64,000 nt of DNA from Chryseobacterium gleum. Lineage in GTDB: Bacteria; Bacteroidota; Bacteroidia; Flavobacteriales; Flavobacteriaceae. The DNA lies in the NCBI GenBank assembly GCA_945897915.1, contig CAMDGB010000007.1, forward strand, positions 19,117 through 83,116, given 5' to 3'. The position numbers and the translations under genes are program-made. The notes beneath the pieces are model-generated. The model searched no databases. It was not told the DNA's origin and saw only the letters and a program-made list of their open reading frames with translations. Each line of letters begins with the position of its first letter. The stretch's first letter is position 1. Of the stretch, positions 41,996 through 50,661 are shown one piece after another.

Positions 41996-42997
41996 TTATT
42001 GTTTATTTAATAATAAAATGGCTGCTTCTTTCGCAAAATAAGTCGAAATTAAACTGGCTCCAGCACGTTTGATGCACATTAATTGTTCCATCATAATTTT
42101 GTCGTGGTCTAACCAACCTCTTTCTGAAGCTGCTTTAATCATAGCATATTCACCAGATACATGAAAAACTGTTACGGGAACATTCACCGCGTTTTTCACT
42201 TCGCGAACAATATCTAAATAGGCGATTCCGGGTTTCACCATAACCATATCGGCACCTTCTTCTACATCCCAAAGTGCTTCTTTGATGGCTTCGATACGAT
42301 TGGCGTAATCCATTTGGTAGGTTTTTTTATCCTTCGGAACTTTCACATCAGCTTCTCTTGGTGCGCTGTCTAAAGCATCACGAAACGGACCATAAAATGC
42401 CGAAGCATATTTAGCCGAATAACTCATAATGCCCACGTTTTGAAAACCAGCCGCATCCAAACCTTGGCGCAAACGCAATACGCGTCCGTCCATCATATCG
42501 CTTGGCGCAACAAAATCGGCTCCTGCTTGCGCATGCGAAACAGCCATTTTTACTAAAGCGTCGTTGGTAGCATCATTCGCCACATCGCCGTTTTCTGTAA
42601 TTCCGTCGTGACCATAAATAGAATACGGGTCTAATGCCACATCAGGCATTACAATCATTTCTGGACAAGCAGTTTTGATAGCACTAATAGCTTGTTGCAT
42701 CAATCCGTTTGAATTCCACGCTTCTTTGCCTGTGTTGTCTTTTAAAGATTCATCTACTTTCACATAGATATTCACGGCACGTATTCCTAAATCGAATACT
42801 TCTTGAATTTCTTTCACCGTTAAATCAATCGAACGACGAAAAATTCCTGGCATCGATGGAATTTCAACTTGCACATTTTCTCCCTCTGCAATAAACATCG
42901 GAAACATAAAATCGCTCGGACTTAATGTGGTTTCGCGAACTAAACTTCTTATGGATTCGTTTACTCTTAAACGACGTCCTCTTTGTAATGGAAACAT
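41996..42997 (-). CDS. hemB: Delta-aminolevulinic acid dehydratase (porphobilinogen synthase)
   Basis: MFPLQRGRRLRVNESIRSLVRETTLSPSDFMFPMFI, MVKPGIAYLDI. Confidence 0.98.
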   Translation of the reverse strand: MFPLQRGRRLRVNESIRSLVRETTLSPSDFMFPMFIAEGENVQVEIPSMPGIFRRSIDLTVKEIQEVFDLGIRAVNIYVKVDESLKDNTGKEAWNSNGLMQQAISAIKTACPEMIVMPDVALDPYSIYGHDGITENGDVANDATNDALVKMAVSHAQAGADFVAPSDMMDGRVLRLRQGLDAAGFQNVGIMSYSAKYASAFYGPFRDALDSAPREADVKVPKDKKTYQMDYANRIEAIKEALWDVEEGADMVMVKPGIAYLDIVREVKNAVNVPVTVFHVSGEYAMIKAASERGWLDHDKIMMEQLMCIKRAGASLISTYFAKEAAILLLNKQ

Positions 42998-43014
42998 ACT
43001 ATTCTATTTTTTTG

Positions 43015-43076
43015 AACCATTAAGGGATTAAGTTTATTAAGGGTTTGACTAAATTTTTCTTAATCTCTTAATGGTT
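43015..43076. repeat. Intergenic inverted repeat (18-bp arms, 1 mismatch) between hemF and hemB
   Basis: AACCATTAAGGGATTAAG 43015-43032 / CTTAATCTCTTAATGGTT 43059-43076. Confidence 0.85.
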
Positions 43077-43080
43077 TAAT

Positions 43081-43983
43081 TTATACCCAATTTATAGGTT
43101 TTTCTAATACTTTTATTGTTTTTTCTTCTTCACTTCCCGCCTCAGGATGATGGTCGTAATGCCATTGCACATGTGGCGGTAAACTCATTAATATACTTTC
43201 TATTCTTCCATTGGTTTTTAAGCCAAATAACGTGCCTTTGTCGTGCACCAAATTGAATTCGACATAACGACCACGGCGTATTTCTTGCCAAGTTCTTTGT
43301 TCGGCTGAATAAGGTAGCTCTTTTCTTTTTGCTGCAATTGGAACATAGGCTTCAAGGAATGAATTTCCCACTTCGGTTACAAAATTAAACCAATCTTCCA
43401 TTTTCATGGTTTCGGTTTCTTTGCAATAATCGAAAAATAAACCGCCTATTCCACGCGCTTCATTTCTGTGAGCGTTCCAAAAGTAATCGTCACATTGTTT
43501 TTTGTATTTCGGATAAAATTCTGGATGGTGTTTGTCGCAAGCGGTTTTACAAGTTTGATGAAAATGAATCGCATCTTCTTCAAACAAATAATAGGGCGTT
43601 AAATCTTGGCCTCCGCCAAACCAACTATTAATTATTTTTCCGTTGTCGTCATACATTTCAAAATAACGCCAATTAGCATGTACCGTTGGCGCCATTGGAT
43701 TTTTTGGGTGAATGACCAAACTCAATCCGCAAGCAAAGAAATCGGCTTCGCCTACGTTGAACATTTTTTGCATGGCTTCCGGTAATTTTCCATGAACCGC
43801 AGAAATATTAACGCCGCCTTTTTCAAAAACTTGCCCGTTTTCAATTACGCGTGTTCTTCCACCACCGCCTTCAGGACGTTCCCAAATGTCTTCACGGAAT
43901 TTGGCAACACCATCCACTTCCTCTAATTTGGAAGTGATTTGGTTTTGGAGGTTTTGGATGTAGGCGTTGAATTTGTTTTTCAT
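43081..43983 (-). CDS. hemF: Oxygen-dependent coproporphyrinogen III oxidase
   Basis: EGGGGRTRVIENG, NWRYFEMYDD, FGGGQDLTPYYLFEED, RRGRYVEFNLVHDKGTLFGLKTNGR. Confidence 0.98.
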   Translation of the reverse strand: MKNKFNAYIQNLQNQITSKLEEVDGVAKFREDIWERPEGGGGRTRVIENGQVFEKGGVNISAVHGKLPEAMQKMFNVGEADFFACGLSLVIHPKNPMAPTVHANWRYFEMYDDNGKIINSWFGGGQDLTPYYLFEEDAIHFHQTCKTACDKHHPEFYPKYKKQCDDYFWNAHRNEARGIGGLFFDYCKETETMKMEDWFNFVTEVGNSFLEAYVPIAAKRKELPYSAEQRTWQEIRRGRYVEFNLVHDKGTLFGLKTNGRIESILMSLPPHVQWHYDHHPEAGSEEEKTIKVLEKPINWV

Positions 43984-44020
43984 TTAAATTGCTTTTAGCT
44001 AATAGCTGTTGGCTGTTGGC

Positions 44021-45046
44021 TTATTTATTGTATTCTTTCACCGCCTCAACAAATGCTTTTGCATGGTCTACAGGAATATTAGGCAAAATACCATGACCTA
44101 AATTAACGATGTAATTGTCTTTTCCAAATTCGTCTATCATTTCGTGAACCATTTTTTTGATGGTTGGAATCGGCGAAAGTAAACGACTTGGGTCAAAATT
44201 TCCTTGTAACGTAATTTTTCCACCAGATAAATAACGCGCATTTCTTGGTGAACAGGTCCAATCTACTCCTAAAGCCGATGCTTTTGATTTGGACATATCG
44301 TTTAAAGCAAACCAACATCCTTTTCCGAAAACTATTACTTTAGTATCCTCCGCAAGTGCTTCCACAATTTGGTTGATGTATTGCCAAGAAAATTCTTGAT
44401 AATCTACCGGAGACAACATTCCGCCCCAAGAATCGAAAATCTGAATGGCATTACAACCTGCTTTTACTTTTTCTTTCAAATATAAAATCGTTGTGTCTGT
44501 AATTTTTTGTAATAAAACATGTGCTGCAACAGGATTGGAGAAACAAAATCCTTTAGCAATATCAAAGCTTTTTGACCCTTTCCCTTCCACAGCATAACAG
44601 AAAATCGTCCATGGCGAACCTGCGAAACCAATTAATGGCACCTCATCGTTCAACATTTGTTTGGTTAATTTGATGGCGTCAAAAACATAACCCAATGTTT
44701 CATTTACATCTGGAACAAACACTTTTTCTACATCTTGCGAAGTACGAATTGGATTTGGGATTATCGGTCCTAAATTATCTTTTAATTCTACGTGAATACC
44801 CATCGCTCTTGGTACGACCAAAATGTCTGAAAACAAAATCGCTGCATCTGGCTTAACAATACGAATCGGTTGTACCGTAATTTCAGCTGCTAATTCAGGC
44901 GTTTCGCAACGTGTAAAAAAATCATATTTATCGCGTAATGCTCTAAATTCTGGCAAATATCTTCCCGCTTGACGCATCATCCAAACCGGAGGTCGCTCTA
45001 CTTTTTCGTTATTTAAGGCCCGAAGGAATAAATCGTTTTTTATCAT
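44021..45046 (-). CDS. hemE: Uroporphyrinogen decarboxylase
   Basis: [37 protein letters not shown]. Confidence 0.98.
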   Translation of the reverse strand: MIKNDLFLRALNNEKVERPPVWMMRQAGRYLPEFRALRDKYDFFTRCETPELAAEITVQPIRIVKPDAAILFSDILVVPRAMGIHVELKDNLGPIIPNPIRTSQDVEKVFVPDVNETLGYVFDAIKLTKQMLNDEVPLIGFAGSPWTIFCYAVEGKGSKSFDIAKGFCFSNPVAAHVLLQKITDTTILYLKEKVKAGCNAIQIFDSWGGMLSPVDYQEFSWQYINQIVEALAEDTKVIVFGKGCWFALNDMSKSKASALGVDWTCSPRNARYLSGGKITLQGNFDPSRLLSPIPTIKKMVHEMIDEFGKDNYIVNLGHGILPNIPVDHAKAFVEAVKEYNK

Positions 45047-45063
45047 TTTTGTTTTTATTAAAA

Positions 45064-45088
45064 CTGACAGGTTTTTGAAACCTGTCAG
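45064..45088. repeat. Intergenic hairpin CTGACAGGTTT-ttg-AAACCTGTCAG between hemD and hemE
   Basis: Perfect 11-bp arms, 3-nt loop. Confidence 0.85.
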
Positions 45089-45094
45089 GTTATA

Positions 45095-45775
45095 TTATGT
45101 ATAATATTCTATAACTTGTTCAATTAGGTTTTCAACTGAGGGTTGATACGCCGTTTTTATGTTTTTAATTTTATTTTCAGATAATACACTTCTCAAGGCG
45201 TCGCCGGTTGTATTTCCAATGCAAAACAATTTCTCGGTAGCAATTGTGTTTTTTTGTAGATAACTGGTTACTGCTGATGGACTGAAAAATAGAATTCCGT
45301 CCAGTTTATCTGAGATTTTATGTGGCGTTAAAGTCGTATCATATACTTTAATTTCATTGAACGTAATTTCGTTTTCAGTTAATATTTCTGGCAACGTATC
45401 TTTACGAAGATTACCACTAAAAAAAGTAAAGCTTTCATCTGCGTAGACTAACGTAATGATTTCAGCTAAATCTTCTGAGTATCCCGTGTAAGCTTCAACT
45501 GTAAATCCGTTTTCGTTTAATAATTCTTTGGTTTTTAAACCTACACAAAAAACCGTTTTTTGCTTTAATTCGTTAATTTTTGGATGCTGTAAAATACTTA
45601 AGATCGCATTTTGACTCGTAAAAATTAAATTTTTATTCAGATTTTTTATTTCGAAAGAAGCATTTTCTGTTTTAATAAAATCTGCTTCAATAACTTGAAT
45701 AGTTGCCTTAACTAATTCTTGTTTTTGAATTGGCGAAAGTAATTTGGTAGAAAGTATAGTGGTTTGATTTGTCAT
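45095..45775 (-). CDS. hemD: Uroporphyrinogen-III synthase
   Basis: HemD-like pattern (FFSPSAVTSYL, CIGNTTGDAL) and position between hemC and hemE. Confidence 0.92.
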   Translation of the reverse strand: MTNQTTILSTKLLSPIQKQELVKATIQVIEADFIKTENASFEIKNLNKNLIFTSQNAILSILQHPKINELKQKTVFCVGLKTKELLNENGFTVEAYTGYSEDLAEIITLVYADESFTFFSGNLRKDTLPEILTENEITFNEIKVYDTTLTPHKISDKLDGILFFSPSAVTSYLQKNTIATEKLFCIGNTTGDALRSVLSENKIKNIKTAYQPSVENLIEQVIEYYT

Positions 45776-45781
45776 GGTTTT

Positions 45782-46699
45782 TTATTTTTCTTTAATTTCT
45801 GACATCAATTGAGCACCACCATCATCCAAAATTTCTTGAGCGGCATGAAATCCTAATTTTTTCCATTCAGAAACGGCAACAGTTTTTGTTGTTTCTAGTT
45901 TTTGTTTACCGTCAATTGACAATAAAACACCTGTAAAATCAATTACATCATCTTTTTCGTTATAAGTAGCAATGGCTCCAATTGGTGCAGTACAACCGCC
46001 TTCTAAGGTTCTCAAGAACTGACGTTCTATATAAGTACAAATTTCTGTTTCAATATGATTTAGTTGAGAAACTGCGTCTAATGAAAAGAAATCATCTGCA
46101 TTACAAACCACCATCATGGCGCCTTGTGCGGGAGCTGGAATCATCCAATCTAAAATAATTGCTTTTTCTGGTTTTAAGTTGATGCGTTCCAAACCGGCTT
46201 CTGCAAAAATAGCACCGCCCCAATTTGAATCAGCTACTTTTTGCAAGCGGGTAGTAACATTACCACGAATATCTGCTACTTTATGCGTTGGGTATTGGTG
46301 TAACCAACTTGCTTTTCTTCTCAGGCTGCTGCTCGCAATAGTGCTATTTTCTTGTGATAAAAAATCTAAATTTTCTTTATAAACCAAAATATCAAATGCT
46401 GAAGCTCGTTCCAAAACGGCACCTTGTACAATACCGTTTGGTAAAAGTGTTGGCACATCTTTCATTGAATGCACTGCAATGTCAATTTTGCCTTGAATCA
46501 TGGCTAAATCTATTGTTTTCGTAAAAATTCCGGTAATTCCTAATTCGTACAATGGCTTGTCTAAAACAATATCGCCATCGGATTTTACTGCGATAATCTC
46601 TGTTTTGTAGCCCAAATCGTTCAATTGTTTTTCAACTGTTTTGGCTTGCCAAAGTGCTAATTCGCTATCGCGGGTTCCTATTCGTATGGTTTTACTCAT
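45782..46699 (-). CDS. hemC: Hydroxymethylbilane synthase
   Basis: IRIGTRDSELALWQAKTVE, HSMKDVPT, FLRTLEGGCTAPIGA. Confidence 0.98.
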   Translation of the reverse strand: MSKTIRIGTRDSELALWQAKTVEKQLNDLGYKTEIIAVKSDGDIVLDKPLYELGITGIFTKTIDLAMIQGKIDIAVHSMKDVPTLLPNGIVQGAVLERASAFDILVYKENLDFLSQENSTIASSSLRRKASWLHQYPTHKVADIRGNVTTRLQKVADSNWGGAIFAEAGLERINLKPEKAIILDWMIPAPAQGAMMVVCNADDFFSLDAVSQLNHIETEICTYIERQFLRTLEGGCTAPIGAIATYNEKDDVIDFTGVLLSIDGKQKLETTKTVAVSEWKKLGFHAAQEILDDGGAQLMSEIKEK

Positions 46700-46704
46700 G
46701 AATG

Positions 46705-47961
46705 TTATTTTACAACTGGTTCTATTTGAAAAACTTTGTTAATCCAGGCTACACTTTCGTCCACAACTGTGTCGTCATCTTTTAAATGATTGGCAAAATG
46801 ACTTGTTATTTTTTGAATTAATTTTGCGGTAACAATTTCGGTATACTCTTCATTGAAATCGGCATTTTTCTTTTTTAAATAATTGATTTCAGATACTTTA
46901 ATGGCGTTTAATTTGGCTTTTAATGCATGAATGGTTGGTGCGTATTTTCTTCCTTTTGACCAAGTTAAAAATTCAGTTAAAACTTCAGTAATAATTTCTT
47001 CAGCAGCTGGTATATACAGTTTTCTGTTTTCTAAAGTTTCATCGGTAATTTCAGACAAGTTATCTAAGTGAACTAAGGTAACCAAAGGATTTTGTTTTAC
47101 GTTTTCGTTTACATTTTTAGGTATTGATAAATCTAAAATAAGCAAAGGCTTTTTCAGATTTAAAATATCTAAATCGACAGTAGGGTTCTGAGCGCCAGTT
47201 GCTACAACAACCACATCTGCTTTTTGTAATTCTATTTGTAAATCTGAATAATCTTTAACAATTAGGTTCAGTTTTTTGGCTAATTTTTCTGCCTTATCCT
47301 TTGTTCTATTAATTAGCGTAATTTGGTCGTGTTTTGAGTGTTTAACCAAGTTTTCGCATGTATTCCTTCCGATTTTTCCTGTGCCGAAAAGTAAAATGTT
47401 TTTATTAGAAATGGCTTCTACATTCTTAAATATATATTGAACTGCTGCAAAAGAAACAGAAGTAGCGCCACTAGAAATTTCTGTTTCGTTTTTAACTTTC
47501 TTACTCGCTTGAATGATTGAATTAACCAACCGTTCTATATAAGGATTTGCCAAATTGTGTTTTTTGCTTTCCATAAAAGCATTTTTCAATTGGGCAATTA
47601 TTTCAAAATCGCCTAAAATTTGACTATCCAAACCAGTTCCTACTCTAAACATATGGTATAAAGCTTCCTTTTGTTTGTATACGTACGCGAATTTTTGAAA
47701 TTCTTCAACCGTTCCTAAACTGTTTTCGCACAATAAATGAATCAATTGAAAAGGATGCTGTGCAAAACCGTAAATTTCAGTTCTGTTGCAAGTGGAAGTA
47801 ATAATCAAACTTTCAATCCCGTTAGATTTAGCCTGTACCAAAAGGTTGGTTTTAGCAGTATCGTCTAAACTAAATTTTCCTCTAATTTCGGCATCTGCTT
47901 TTTTGTAACTAAGACCAATGGCATAGAAAGTAGTTTGTTTTGCAGGTGAATGATTGTCCAT
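46705..47961 (-). CDS. hemA: Glutamyl-tRNA reductase
   Basis: STCNRTEIYG, VGTGLDSQILGDFEI, GTGKIGRNT. Confidence 0.97.
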   Translation of the reverse strand: MDNHSPAKQTTFYAIGLSYKKADAEIRGKFSLDDTAKTNLLVQAKSNGIESLIITSTCNRTEIYGFAQHPFQLIHLLCENSLGTVEEFQKFAYVYKQKEALYHMFRVGTGLDSQILGDFEIIAQLKNAFMESKKHNLANPYIERLVNSIIQASKKVKNETEISSGATSVSFAAVQYIFKNVEAISNKNILLFGTGKIGRNTCENLVKHSKHDQITLINRTKDKAEKLAKKLNLIVKDYSDLQIELQKADVVVVATGAQNPTVDLDILNLKKPLLILDLSIPKNVNENVKQNPLVTLVHLDNLSEITDETLENRKLYIPAAEEIITEVLTEFLTWSKGRKYAPTIHALKAKLNAIKVSEINYLKKKNADFNEEYTEIVTAKLIQKITSHFANHLKDDDTVVDESVAWINKVFQIEPVVK

Positions 47962-47987
47962 AAATTGCTTTATCTCTTAAAGATGCA

Positions 47988-48019
47988 CAAAATTATTGTT
48001 TCCGTGTGAACAAAAACAA
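47988..48019 (-). promoter_or_regulatory. hemA promoter candidate (TTG-N21-TAATTTTG, minus)
   Basis: CAAAATTA 47988-47995 and CAA 48017-48019 on plus strand. Confidence 0.5.
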
Positions 48020-48064
48020 CGCTGAAAGTACTTTTTATACCGAAAATAGTTTTTTTTAAATAAA

Positions 48065-48097
48065 TTGCACTTATTTTGATATAAACTAGTAACTTTG
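48065..48097 (+). promoter_or_regulatory. araC-hemH promoter candidate (TTG-N22-TAACTTTG)
   Basis: TTG 48065-48067, TAACTTTG 48090-48097. Confidence 0.55.
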
Positions 48098-48188
48098 CAA
48101 CAAATTCAGCACCATACAAGCAACTTGTTTAGATTAATTATAAATAACAAGCTTGTTTTTGTTAAACAATTCATAAAAAAATAACGCT

Positions 48189-49061
48189 ATGAGTTCATTT
48201 GAAGAAATTAAAATTGACACCGATTTTACTTTAATGCGTTTTGAAAACGATTTTGAAACCATCGAAACGTTAGAAAAACAAGTAGGTTCTGGTTTAATTC
48301 AGTTTCATTTTAACGTGAAAGGAAAAGGAAAATTTATTTTTAACAATAATTCCTACACTTTAGATTTGAATGAGGAAAAAGCGCTTTTACTATACAACCC
48401 TCAAAAAGAATTGCCGCTTCATTTAGAAATTGCTCCTAAAAGTTGGATTATTTCTATATTAATTTCGATAAAAAAATTCCATACTTTATTCTCATCTGAT
48501 TCAGAAATGATTCCGTTTTTAAGCAAAGACAATTTAGAAAAAAAATACTACACCGAGGAAGGTATTAGCCCATCAATGGCAATTGTGTTGAATCAAATTT
48601 TTCATTATAACCAAAATTCGTCTATTAAAACGCTCTATTTAAAAGGTAAAAGTTACGAATTATTGAGTTTGTTTTTTAATACCAACGAAGATCCAAATGC
48701 AGAACATTGTCCGTTTTTATCAGACGAGGAAAATGTATTAAAAATTAAAAAAGCGAAAGAAATCATCATTAAAAACATGGCAGAACCGCCTAGTTTACAA
48801 GAATTATCTGACGAAGTTGGTATTTCATTAAAAAAATTAAAAGCAGGTTTTAAAGAAATTTATGGCGAAACCGTTTTTAATTATTTATTCGATTATAAAA
48901 TGGAATTTGCACGAAAGCTTCTTGAAACCGGTTCGTATAATGTTAATGAAGTAGGATTGAAAATCGGTTATAGCACTTCGAGTCATTTTATTGCTGCATT
49001 TAAAAAGAAATTTGGCACCACGCCAAAAAAATATCTATTAAACTTAAACGTTAATTTATAA
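48189..49061 (+). CDS. AraC family transcriptional regulator
   Basis: C-terminal AraC HTH: PPSLQELSDEVGISLKKLKAGFKEIYGETVFNYLFDYKMEFARKLLETGSYNVNEVGLKIGYSTSSHFIAAFKKKFGTTPKKY. Confidence 0.96.
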   Translation: MSSFEEIKIDTDFTLMRFENDFETIETLEKQVGSGLIQFHFNVKGKGKFIFNNNSYTLDLNEEKALLLYNPQKELPLHLEIAPKSWIISILISIKKFHTLFSSDSEMIPFLSKDNLEKKYYTEEGISPSMAIVLNQIFHYNQNSSIKTLYLKGKSYELLSLFFNTNEDPNAEHCPFLSDEENVLKIKKAKEIIIKNMAEPPSLQELSDEVGISLKKLKAGFKEIYGETVFNYLFDYKMEFARKLLETGSYNVNEVGLKIGYSTSSHFIAAFKKKFGTTPKKYLLNLNVNL

Positions 49062-49073
49062 AATTAAAATACA

Positions 49074-50090
49074 ATGAAAGGAGTATTATTAGTAAATCTA
49101 GGTTCGCCTGAAAGCCCTACTGCTAAAGATGTAAAACCGTATTTAGATGAATTTTTAATGGATAAATACGTAATTGACGTTCCTTTTTTATTACGTGCTT
49201 TATTAGTGAGAGGAATTATTTTACAAACTAGACCAAAAAAATCTGCTGAAGCCTATGCTAGAATATGGACTGATGAAGGATCGCCACTAATTGTAATTTC
49301 AAAAAAAATGTATGAAAAAGTAAAAGGATTGGTTGACATTCCGGTTGCTTTAGCGATGCGTTATGGAACAATTACAATTTTAAAAGGATTGCAACAATTA
49401 CATGATAAAGGCGTAACCGATGTAATGCTTTTCCCTTTATACCCGCAACACGCTATGGCTTCCACTACTACTATTTTAGTGTTAGCAGAAGAACTTCGCG
49501 CCAAGCATTTCCCAAATATGAAATTTACTACAGTTCCTGCGTTTTACAACAAACCTGGTTATATTGAAGCGTTATCAAATTCAATAAAAAAACATTTGGA
49601 AGGTTTTGAATACGATCATTTGTTGTTTTCGTATCATGGCGTTCCGAAACGTCATATTCGTAAAACAGACATTACAAAATCGCATTGTAAAATTGATGGT
49701 TCTTGTTGCAATACTCCATCGCCAGCGCATGAATTTTGTTACAGACATCAATGTTATGAAACTACAAAACAAGTGGTAAAAACTTTAGGTATTCCGGAAG
49801 GAAAATACAGTCAAACGTTTCAATCACGATTGGCTGGTGACAAATGGCTTACGCCTTACACAGATGTAGAAGTAAATAAAATGCCAGAAAAAGGCATTAA
49901 GAAATTAGCTGTTGTAACCCCTGCTTTTGTGGCAGATTGTTTAGAAACCCTGGAAGAAATTGCAATGGAAGCCAAGGAAGAATTTATACATCATGGTGGC
50001 GAAGCATTTATGGCTGTTCCGTGTATGAATGACGAAGACGAATGGTGTGGTGTGGTAGCAAATTGGATTGAGGAGTTTAAGAAAAAATAA
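49074..50090 (+). CDS. hemH: Ferrochelatase
   Basis: GVLLVNLGSPESPTAKDVKPYLDEFLMD, LFSYHGVPKRHI, CYRHQCYET. Confidence 0.98.
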   Translation: MKGVLLVNLGSPESPTAKDVKPYLDEFLMDKYVIDVPFLLRALLVRGIILQTRPKKSAEAYARIWTDEGSPLIVISKKMYEKVKGLVDIPVALAMRYGTITILKGLQQLHDKGVTDVMLFPLYPQHAMASTTTILVLAEELRAKHFPNMKFTTVPAFYNKPGYIEALSNSIKKHLEGFEYDHLLFSYHGVPKRHIRKTDITKSHCKIDGSCCNTPSPAHEFCYRHQCYETTKQVVKTLGIPEGKYSQTFQSRLAGDKWLTPYTDVEVNKMPEKGIKKLAVVTPAFVADCLETLEEIAMEAKEEFIHHGGEAFMAVPCMNDEDEWCGVVANWIEEFKKK

Positions 50091-50115
50091 AAGAATACAG
50101 AAAATAGACAATTAA

Positions 50116-50661
50116 ATGGAATACTACAATTACATAAAATCCTTACACCTCATCTTTGTAATTACATGGTTTGCTGGGCTTTTTTATATTGTTCGTTTGT
50201 TTGTATACCAAATTGAAGCAAAGGAAATGCCCTCGCCAGAAAAGGAAATTTTACAAAAGCAATACAAAATAATGACGTATCGTTTGTGGTATATTATTAC
50301 TTGGCCAAGTGCGGTTTTAGCTACTATTTTTGCCTTATTATTATTGCATTTAAACCCTGCTTTTTTAGAAATGACTTGGATGCAAGTCAAGTTAGGTTTT
50401 GTGGTTTTGTTATTTGTTTATCATTTTAAATGTCAAAATATATATACTGAATTACAAAACAACCAAGTAAATTATACCTCCAATTTTATGCGATTATGGA
50501 ACGAAGGTGCCACAATAATTTTGTTTGCCGTAGTTTTTTTAGTAATTTTAAAAAATGCAATTAATTGGATTTATGGTGTAATTGGAATTTTGTTATTTTC
50601 AGTAATCATTATGCTAGGTTTTAAATTCTATAAAAGAATCAGAAATAAAAAAAGTGATTAA
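50116..50661 (+). CDS. hemJ: HemJ-like protoporphyrinogen oxidase (CopD/UPF0093 family membrane protein)
   Basis: SLHLIFVITWFAGLFYIVRLFVY, multi-TM, directly after hemH. Confidence 0.85.
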   Translation: MEYYNYIKSLHLIFVITWFAGLFYIVRLFVYQIEAKEMPSPEKEILQKQYKIMTYRLWYIITWPSAVLATIFALLLLHLNPAFLEMTWMQVKLGFVVLLFVYHFKCQNIYTELQNNQVNYTSNFMRLWNEGATIILFAVVFLVILKNAINWIYGVIGILLFSVIIMLGFKFYKRIRNKKSD

